From: Blastocatellia bacterium
GTDB lineage: Bacteria; Acidobacteriota; Blastocatellia; HR10; J050
Assembly (NCBI GenBank): GCA_026985075.1
Contig: JALSQX010000040.1
Coordinates: 1 to 50,099, forward strand
Direction of reading: 5' to 3'
Length of the DNA stretch: 50,099 nt
Positions within the stretch are counted from its first letter, which is position 1; every line of letters starts with the position of its first letter. The position numbers were made by a program, and so were the translations under genes. Positions 44,368 through 50,099 of this stretch are shown piece by piece. The notes below the pieces were generated by a model. It had not been told where the DNA came from. It searched no databases and worked only from the letters and a program-made list of their open reading frames with translations.

Positions 44368-46116
44368 TTAAAATGACACATGCGTCACGATATAGCGAGC
44401 GATATGCTCGGCCACGGCCGCGATGGTCCAGGAGGGGTTCACAATCGTTGCGCAGGGGATGATGCTCCCATCGGCAATGAAGAGGTTGTCAAATGCGCCG
44501 GTGGTACTGAAGACCCGCCCGTTGCCATCTACAACTCCCCCGTCGTCTGAGGGATCGCGCCCCGGCCAGCGAGCCATTCGACAGGTGCCCAGAGGATGAA
44601 CCGAGGCGAAGACACTGTGAGGATCGGCCGTCTCGGGCGCAAGCAGGCGCGTGCCTTCAGGGAGGTGAGCGGCGATCATTTTAATAGCCCGGTCATAGTC
44701 TTGAGCATGCGTTTGCGTAGGCGGGCTGATGCGAACGCGCTCGCCGTCAATCCACACGCGACCATCGCAGCCATCTTCTCCAACGAAAGCCACGGCCAGC
44801 GCGCGCACGGGATACTCATCGAGCAATCGTTTCTGGCGGATGCCATAAAGGCTCGGGTTCTTCCAGCGCGTGACTACGTAGAGAGGATTCGGCCCACCGA
44901 CGTCCTCAAGGTGACCTTCTTCGGCCCACGCAGGATCGTGGAGTCGGACGAGGATCTTACCACCGATGCTCACCGGCGGCGCCCACAAATCTTCCATCAC
45001 CCACCCTTCGGTTTCGGCCATCTCGCGCGTGATCCCGGAAATGACGCGCCCCTTGTACCCGTCCACGCTCGTGAGACCATCAAGGGTCCAGGTGCCGATT
45101 GGCGGGAGCAGCACACCAGCAACGGCATCTCCATTGCCGGAGAGGTGATACCCGACGTGGGGGCTCAGGCCGGGAAGGTCGCTTTGCAACAAGATGCGGG
45201 GCGTACCAATCGTCCCGGCAGCCACTACGACGACGCGCGCGGTGACCGAGGATTCAGGCCCGACGCTCCGAACACCTTCGATGAATACTCCCGTCTCACT
45301 CTCCCGATAGACAACCGTCCAGCGGCGCGCCATGGGATCATAAGCGAGGCGCGTCACCTGCTTATTGGGCCAGATCTCGGCTCCGGCCATCTGGGCCCGC
45401 AGCAGATAGTTCATGGTGAGATTTTGTTGAGCGCCGAAGACGCACCCGAAGTTGCAAAAACCACAGTTGCGACACGCGCCGATCACATCTTCGTCGATGA
45501 CCCGGCCGTTATATACATCGCCCACACTATTGCGCACGGCCACGCGCGCCAACGAGAAGACACCCGGACCATACACTCGTTCTAATGCATATTTCAAGAT
45601 CCGGTGACGCGGAATTTCGATCGTCGGGATGTGCGTGTAGATTTGATAGGGGTGGCCGTTGGCCCCTTCTACGATGTCATAGAGCGATGAGAGGTATTCG
45701 TGATTCCACGGGCGCTCCCGACCCTGAGCGTCTGTATACGTGGGCCAGCGACCATTGCGAAAGATGCGCCGGGGCGCGCGTTCAGAGACATTCGAGTAGA
45801 CCACCGATGCTCCGCCCACAGCCGCCACATCACCAATGAAGGCGCGCTCACTCACGAAGTCCTCAAAAAGCGAATAGATGTAGCGGGGATCGAAGGCCTG
45901 CTCGAAGAATTTCTTCCCATGGAATCGCTTCGTCGAACCATCGGCGTGCCGGTACGCCATCGGGTCACCGAGTCGCTCCAATCCTCGATAATTACTTGGA
46001 TGCCACCAATCGCCGCGTTCCAGAACGAGCACCGATTTATGAGCGAACGCCAGGCGTTGCGCCGTTACGGCACCGCCAAATCCCGAGCCGATGATGACCG
46101 CATCATAGTCTGCCAT
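44368..46116 (-). CDS. GMC-family FAD oxidoreductase
   Basis: 582 residues with an N-terminal FAD-binding loop VIIGSGFGGAVTA, a Cys-rich GACRNCGFCNFGC segment near residue 215 and C-terminal GMC signatures HPLGTCRMA and NPSWTIAAVAEHIA, whose His and Asn are the usual catalytic pair; FIADGSIIP binds flavin. Candidate substrates are alcohols, sugars or sterols. It has no signal peptide; the gene 9 bases upstream encodes a Tat-type small subunit, so the enzyme may be exported as a complex in the manner of gluconate 2-dehydrogenase. ATAGGAGGAGACT precedes ATG 46116. Substrate unknown. Confidence 0.85.
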   Translation of the reverse strand: MADYDAVIIGSGFGGAVTAQRLAFAHKSVLVLERGDWWHPSNYRGLERLGDPMAYRHADGSTKRFHGKKFFEQAFDPRYIYSLFEDFVSERAFIGDVAAVGGASVVYSNVSERAPRRIFRNGRWPTYTDAQGRERPWNHEYLSSLYDIVEGANGHPYQIYTHIPTIEIPRHRILKYALERVYGPGVFSLARVAVRNSVGDVYNGRVIDEDVIGACRNCGFCNFGCVFGAQQNLTMNYLLRAQMAGAEIWPNKQVTRLAYDPMARRWTVVYRESETGVFIEGVRSVGPESSVTARVVVVAAGTIGTPRILLQSDLPGLSPHVGYHLSGNGDAVAGVLLPPIGTWTLDGLTSVDGYKGRVISGITREMAETEGWVMEDLWAPPVSIGGKILVRLHDPAWAEEGHLEDVGGPNPLYVVTRWKNPSLYGIRQKRLLDEYPVRALAVAFVGEDGCDGRVWIDGERVRISPPTQTHAQDYDRAIKMIAAHLPEGTRLLAPETADPHSVFASVHPLGTCRMARWPGRDPSDDGGVVDGNGRVFSTTGAFDNLFIADGSIIPCATIVNPSWTIAAVAEHIARYIVTHVSF

Positions 46117-46125
46117 AGTCTCCTC

Positions 46126-46854
46126 CTATGGTGCCGCTTCGGGCGCCGTCCCCGGAACGAATTCCGGCGGGAGTGTGCCGGGCGCGATAGATGGGATGAG
46201 CCCGCCGAAAAGATCCAGATCCTCGTCTCGCAGATGCGGATTCTCCATTTCGGCCCAATTCCGAGTCGGATGGAATCCCCAGTTCGGTCCAGGATATCCG
46301 CGACGCCGGAGCCACATAAGGCCCGGCCGAGAGCTGTACAGCAGGAAACCGGCAAAGAGTCGCAGAAAGACGATCTCCGGCGCGGCCCCTTCGGCCCCTC
46401 CGAGCCGCAGACACTGCTCTTGTATGGGCGTGAGGTGTGGAGCTTCTCCCTCATCCTCACGGCGACTCACCAGCGCAACCATCCCAAGCTGTTTCTCATG
46501 ACGGAGCGCCCAGAATCCTGGAGCGAAAGGAGCAAGGCATCGAGCGGCGATATCGAGCAGGTGTGCCGCCTTATTCAATTCGCCCTGGTTGGTGACCACG
46601 CTGAAATAGGGATCGGTCAGATGTTCATAAAATGTCTGGCCGTAAAGCTGCACATCGAGCGCTCCAGGCTCGTCGGGTTCCGTTCCCTGTGCACCTCGTC
46701 CCGGCAGCAGAACATTCGCCAGCGCCTCGAGCGTGCGTTGCGCATCCGATTGAGTCGATGGGAGAACCCATGTCACATCAAGCGGAGTGAGCACACTCAA
46801 TCCGCCGAAACCGCTCAGCCATAGAAACGTCCGACGTGTCAGGCGACTGCTCAT
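46126..46854 (-). CDS. Gluconate 2-dehydrogenase subunit 3-like protein with Tat signal
   Basis: 242 residues from ATG 46854, giving a classical N-terminus MSSRLTRRTFLWLSGFGG with a twin-arginine-like motif; the frame extends to a TTG at 46920, where it overlaps the stop of the small ORF upstream. The body contains LEALANVLLPG, FYEHLTDPYFS and a GLMWLRRRGYPGP segment typical of the subunit-3 family, which pairs with GMC flavoproteins and guides them through the Tat system. Co-transcribed with the GMC gene, 9 bases apart. No haem motif in this protein and no cytochrome c gene next to it. Confidence 0.72.
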   Translation of the reverse strand: MSSRLTRRTFLWLSGFGGLSVLTPLDVTWVLPSTQSDAQRTLEALANVLLPGRGAQGTEPDEPGALDVQLYGQTFYEHLTDPYFSVVTNQGELNKAAHLLDIAARCLAPFAPGFWALRHEKQLGMVALVSRREDEGEAPHLTPIQEQCLRLGGAEGAAPEIVFLRLFAGFLLYSSRPGLMWLRRRGYPGPNWGFHPTRNWAEMENPHLRDEDLDLFGGLIPSIAPGTLPPEFVPGTAPEAAP

Positions 46855-46916
46855 GTCTTCGTGAAGTGTGGCCCCTCGAGTCGGGCCCTCATCTCTCCAT
46901 GAGTTGTGCTCTCCGC

Positions 46917-47057
46917 TCAAATGCGCTCATCGTAGAGCTTCTCATTCACCCGCGATGCGACGGGATTCGGCAAATCGCGCGCGACGAACTCTGGTAGTTT
47001 TCGCTCTTGGGGCACATATCGCCAAGCTTTGGTTATACACCGCAGCTCTCGTGACAT
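46917..47057 (-). CDS. Small 46-residue protein of unknown function
   Basis: ATG 47057 is preceded by AAAGGAG with 8 bases spacing, one of the best ribosome-binding sites in this region, and the stop TGA overlaps the TTG at 46920 of the next frame. The peptide is soluble and charged (SRELRCITKAWRYVPQERK, then FVARDLPNPVASRVNEKL). Its KAWRYV segment and DNA (47013-47032) match a piece of resB (48307-48326) in 19 of 20 bases. It could be a small accessory subunit, a coupling leader or a duplicated fragment. No family recognised. Confidence 0.5.
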   Translation of the reverse strand: MSRELRCITKAWRYVPQERKLPEFVARDLPNPVASRVNEKLYDERI

Positions 47058-47133
47058 CCAGGGGGCTCCTTTCTTCAGCGCGTGCAATCCTCCTGACTCG
47101 GGATGGTCGCACCTTGAGGCCCGGTCGCCTCGT

Positions 47134-48660
47134 TCATGTTCGCGAGGTGATCTCCTCGCCTGGGGGAGCCAGGGCTTCGACGAACGAGGTGAACTTCTTC
47201 TCAAAGCCAATGGGATTGCGGTTCGTGTGACCAGCGAGATGGAGAGCCGTTTGGCCATCCTCGTGCTTCTCGATGACCGCCCATACGCGCTCGTGCGAAA
47301 ATACGAACACGGCGATCAAAGAGACACAGAGCAAGACGAATCCGAAATACACGGCATCCACTCCGGGATCGTACTGGACTTGGAGAACGTGATACAGGGG
47401 GGCGCGCGTGAACTCCTTCAGTGTGAAGCTGTATCCTCCGACCTGAAGCTTTTCGGCCATGTTCGTCTCGGTGCGAATGAACGTCATGATCTCCGGCGAG
47501 AAAGCGAATGTTCGTTGCCGTCGCCCATCGGGTCGGACGATCTCCAACTCGGCCGCTGGTCGTTTATAGTCGGTGCCCACCGACCGGGGCTGGCCATCGG
47601 CGAAACCGAAGTCGGAGTAGAACTTGACGAAGGTGATTCGTCCCAGACCGTCAACCTGGACCGGCTTGTTGCGAACCAGCGTGAGTTCGCGTTGACCTCC
47701 TTGAGGCAGGCCGACTTCGACGACAATGTCGCTCGCTTCGCCCGCCTGCGGGGAGAAACTGGCTTGGAAGAATCGATATCCCTCATAATCGACCGGGTGA
47801 TTCAGGTAGACGGTGGCCTCCACCGCGTCATCGCCTTTGACGAATTTGACGTCAGTGTACCAGTTGTCGAAATTGCCCTGAGCCAGTGGTCCATCGGGAT
47901 CGCGCAGATCGACGCGAATGTTGGTGCATACGACCGTGAAAGGGAGTGGTTGCATGCGGTCGGGAATGCCCAGTACCGGAGCGCCAGAGATGCGGATGGC
48001 ATTGGCCGTCTCGCCGGGAGCCAGAGGCATGATGCCTTCATACCCCCAACGGCTACCGACGAACGCGCCGGCCAGAATGACCAGTACGGCGATGTGCACG
48101 ATGAAGACGACGAAGCGATTCCACACGCCTCTCTCAGCAAAGACCGTGGTGTACGGGCCGTTGATAGTGACCGTGGGGCGCCAGCGAAACGCGCGCATGA
48201 CCTCCGTCAGCCGATCGACAAGACCGTCGTCATGAGGCAAGCGGAATGAGCGGTGAACGGGTTGTGTTCGCAGGAATCCGGGCGTCGCTCTCAATTTCGG
48301 CTGAGCCACATATCGCCAGGCTTTGGGGAACAGGTCGATGGAAACGAGGATTAGATTCAAACTGAACAGGATCAACAGGGCGTTGAACCACCACGTGTGG
48401 AAGAGGTCGAACAGGCCCAACATGTGGTAAAGTTGACGCTGGGCCGGCGTCAATGAGGCGTAGTATTTCTCGAAGCCATCGACGTTATACTGAATGATGA
48501 TCGTGCCCAGAATGGAAAAGAAAATGAGAAGGAGCATCAACGTGATGCCCAGTTTCACCGAACTGAGGAAACTCAAGGCGCGATCGATGAAGCCGATGGA
48601 GGACTGAGAGCGCTCGACCTGTTCAGCATTAGCCGTGACGCGGGCTTCACTTTCTGCCAT
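47134..48660 (-). CDS. resB: Cytochrome c biogenesis protein ResB (Ccs1)
   Basis: 508 residues with the ResB layout: three N-terminal transmembrane helices (VKLGITLMLLLIFFSILGTI near 35-55, WWFNALLILFSLNLILVSID near 90-110, FVVFIVHIAVLVILAGAFVG near 185-205), a large periplasmic domain, and a last helix (YFGFVLLCVSLIAVFVFSHE near 435-455). ResB with ResC/CcsA delivers haem to apocytochrome c in system II. No resC follows in this window, though the GMC pair downstream would fit a periplasmic electron-transfer chain. A strong promoter precedes it. Confidence 0.9.
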   Translation of the reverse strand: MAESEARVTANAEQVERSQSSIGFIDRALSFLSSVKLGITLMLLLIFFSILGTIIIQYNVDGFEKYYASLTPAQRQLYHMLGLFDLFHTWWFNALLILFSLNLILVSIDLFPKAWRYVAQPKLRATPGFLRTQPVHRSFRLPHDDGLVDRLTEVMRAFRWRPTVTINGPYTTVFAERGVWNRFVVFIVHIAVLVILAGAFVGSRWGYEGIMPLAPGETANAIRISGAPVLGIPDRMQPLPFTVVCTNIRVDLRDPDGPLAQGNFDNWYTDVKFVKGDDAVEATVYLNHPVDYEGYRFFQASFSPQAGEASDIVVEVGLPQGGQRELTLVRNKPVQVDGLGRITFVKFYSDFGFADGQPRSVGTDYKRPAAELEIVRPDGRRQRTFAFSPEIMTFIRTETNMAEKLQVGGYSFTLKEFTRAPLYHVLQVQYDPGVDAVYFGFVLLCVSLIAVFVFSHERVWAVIEKHEDGQTALHLAGHTNRNPIGFEKKFTSFVEALAPPGEEITSRT

Positions 48661-48690
48661 AGTGGTCTATTCCCCCAATCTGAATGTGTA

Positions 48691-48720
48691 ATCATAGGCC
48701 CTGGATGAAGACGCTGTCAA
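48691..48720 (-). promoter_or_regulatory. Sigma70 promoter of resB
   Basis: Minus strand: consensus -35 TTGACA (48715-48720), 18-base spacer, -10 TATGAT (48691-48696). Predicted start about 25 bases before the resB ATG (48660). The remaining 48721-49030 shows nothing recognisable. Confidence 0.78.
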
Positions 48721-49043
48721 TTAACGAGCAACGATCACCGAAGGGCCCAAGATCCGATCTCGCTCATCTGTTCACCCTCGCCGGTGAGTCGCCTCCATCG
48801 GCGACCTATCCGGAATGAAAAGGATATGCAATGAGCATGCCAGAGCGCGCTCAACCCACCCGGCCCCTGGCCACTCGTTGCACGGGAAGCAGTTATGCGG
48901 CGCGTCGAGGATGAACGACGACCCTGGAAGGCGGCTCCTCGTCGAGGGAGTGTGGGATTTGACGCACCAGTGGGGGAAAATGCGCTCAGACTCGGCTTCC
49001 CCTTCGGCAGTTCTTCCCGTCCGGACTCGACAAATGAGGAGGA

Positions 49044-50099
49044 ATGTGGTTTCCTACAGATCGCATGACGAAAGGGTTGGCCAGGTGGTTGGATCTGTTC
49101 GTCTTCTCCACGTTCACCCATCGGAAGCTGAAGATGTCGCGCCGGAAGCCTGATCGCCGGAAACTCCAGCCGTATCTTCATCCCCGCTTGCTGAGCGATC
49201 CGGAGTCGTTTTATACCAAGCCAGAGGCCATCCCACCCATCTCGGAATCGCTGTCTCCGGTGAAACGGCGGCGGCGCTATGAGGTCTTCGATTTTCACTT
49301 CCCCAGCGCCATCGCGTCGTCTCACCCGGAATTGAATACCGTATATGGGCGATACTTCAAAACGAGGATGGGGGAGCCGGCGCCCACAGTCATCGTTCTT
49401 CATGGATGGCTGGCGTTCAATTACGTCTGGTACACGAGCATTTGCCAGAAGCTGGCCCGGATGGGCACGAGTAGCCTCATCATTCAACTCCCTTATCATA
49501 TGCAGCGGCGACTTCGGACCGCCCGATATAGCGGGGAGTGGGCCATCAGCGGCGACATGGCGCAAAGTATCGAGATGATCCGACAGTCGGTCGCCGATAC
49601 CCGGAGCGTGATCAATTGGCTGACGGCGCAATCGACGGCCCCCATTGGACTCTGGGGGGTGAGCCTGGGAGGATGGATTGGCGCTCTCCTGGTGGCCGTA
49701 GAATCGCGACTCGATTTCGCCGTCTTGATGACGCCGGCGGTGCGACCGGATGACGTCATGTGGTTCTCCAGGCTCTGTCCGCCGTTGCGAGAGGTCATCG
49801 CCTCGGCGGGTTTCACCTATGACGAGGTCGCGGCGATCTTGCGGGTGGTGACGCCCAAATATTTCTCGCCTCGATTATCGCCAGAACGACTCCTCCTCAT
49901 TCAGGCAGAAGTAGACCAGGCCGTTCGACCCCACACCATCGAGGAACTCTGGCGAGCGTGGAATCATCCGCGTCTCCGCCGCTACCCTCACGGTCATATC
50001 AGCGTCATCATTTCGCTTCGCGCCCTGAGGGATACGTTCGCCTTCATCAAGGAGATGGCGACAGTGACTTCGGGCGTCCTGGCCCCTTCCCGTCAGTGG
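49044..50099 (+). CDS. Alpha/beta hydrolase, 3' end beyond the window
   Basis: Open to the window end, 352 codons seen. An oxyanion-type TVIVLHGWLAF near residue 125 and the nucleophile elbow GVSLGGW (Ser about 207) identify an alpha/beta hydrolase; SVADTRSVINWL before the elbow and a late His in YPHGHISVI complete a likely triad. The N-terminal 100 residues are basic and without a signal peptide. ABHD18-like or serine-esterase families are possible. Start uncertain: ATG 49044 follows GAGGAGG very closely, ATG 49065 lacks a site. Substrate unknown. Confidence 0.72.
   Translation, partial: MWFPTDRMTKGLARWLDLFVFSTFTHRKLKMSRRKPDRRKLQPYLHPRLLSDPESFYTKPEAIPPISESLSPVKRRRRYEVFDFHFPSAIASSHPELNTVYGRYFKTRMGEPAPTVIVLHGWLAFNYVWYTSICQKLARMGTSSLIIQLPYHMQRRLRTARYSGEWAISGDMAQSIEMIRQSVADTRSVINWLTAQSTAPIGLWGVSLGGWIGALLVAVESRLDFAVLMTPAVRPDDVMWFSRLCPPLREVIASAGFTYDEVAAILRVVTPKYFSPRLSPERLLLIQAEVDQAVRPHTIEELWRAWNHPRLRRYPHGHISVIISLRALRDTFAFIKEMATVTSGVLAPSRQW

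Noticed and set aside
48735-49631. 298-residue minus-strand open frame near the right end
   Set aside because: The plus-strand frame has the hydrolase motifs GVSLGGW and VLHGWL; the minus frame is Arg/Pro-rich and motif-free.

Overview
The window is G+C-rich bacterial chromosome, densely packed, with no rRNA and no intact phage. Several traits fit Acidobacteriota (Blastocatellia-like) best: a histidine kinase with a Reg_prop/Y_Y_Y sensor, an arginine operon using an N-acetylornithine-type carbamoyltransferase, a short PheT without the EMAP-like tRNA-binding domain, many secreted repeat proteins and abundant short palindromic repeats. This assignment is inference from gene content; no marker phylogeny was possible.

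Layout. (1) 1-8 kb, accessory: palindromic repeats, a VapBC module, a truncated IS630-type transposase, a hybrid-propeller histidine kinase and its NarL-type response regulator separated by a decayed toxin-antitoxin remnant, and a DUF433/DUF5615 module. (2) 8-21.8 kb, a one-strand block of exported proteins: a zinc metallopeptidase, a divergent Lgt-like diacylglyceryl transferase, two tandem copies of a two-gene cassette (large HYR/Ig-like secreted protein A plus putative lipoprotein B), an LVIVD-repeat propeller protein and a BNR/VPS10-like propeller protein. A 566-bp segment is almost identical between the two A genes. (3) 22.3-30.9 kb, arginine biosynthesis: argH on the plus strand, facing a minus-strand operon argR-argG-DUF1611-argC-argD-argF'-argB with a strong sigma70 promoter and ARG-box-like palindromes. 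The DUF1611 gene overlaps both neighbours; its family includes D-glutamate N-acetyltransferase, while no argA or argJ is present here. (4) 31-33.6 kb: thiC behind a TPP riboswitch with an intrinsic terminator, then tRNA-Cys and tRNA-Gly. (5) 33.7-34.1 kb: a tandem array of hairpin repeats. (6) 34.2-43.9 kb, housekeeping: rluD-like, ymdB, 6S RNA, zapA, a ZapB-like coiled coil, pheT, pheS, rplT, rpmI, infC (apparent AUC start codon), thrS, tRNA-Val. (7) 44.4-50.1 kb: a GMC oxidoreductase with a Tat-exported subunit-3-like partner, a 46-codon ORF with a good ribosome-binding site, resB, and a hydrolase running off the window end.

How the parts work together. The two-component pair sits directly before the exported-protein block, and a 13-base sequence is shared by the upstream regions of the regulator gene and the first exported-protein gene, so the block may be its regulon. 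The Lgt-like enzyme overlaps protein A1 by ATGA and is co-transcribed with two lipobox-bearing proteins, suggesting a self-contained surface-display operon. The arginine genes make a nearly complete acetylated route to argininosuccinate and arginine. The most novel candidates are the Lgt-like/A-B/propeller surface operon and the DUF1611 member of the arginine operon.
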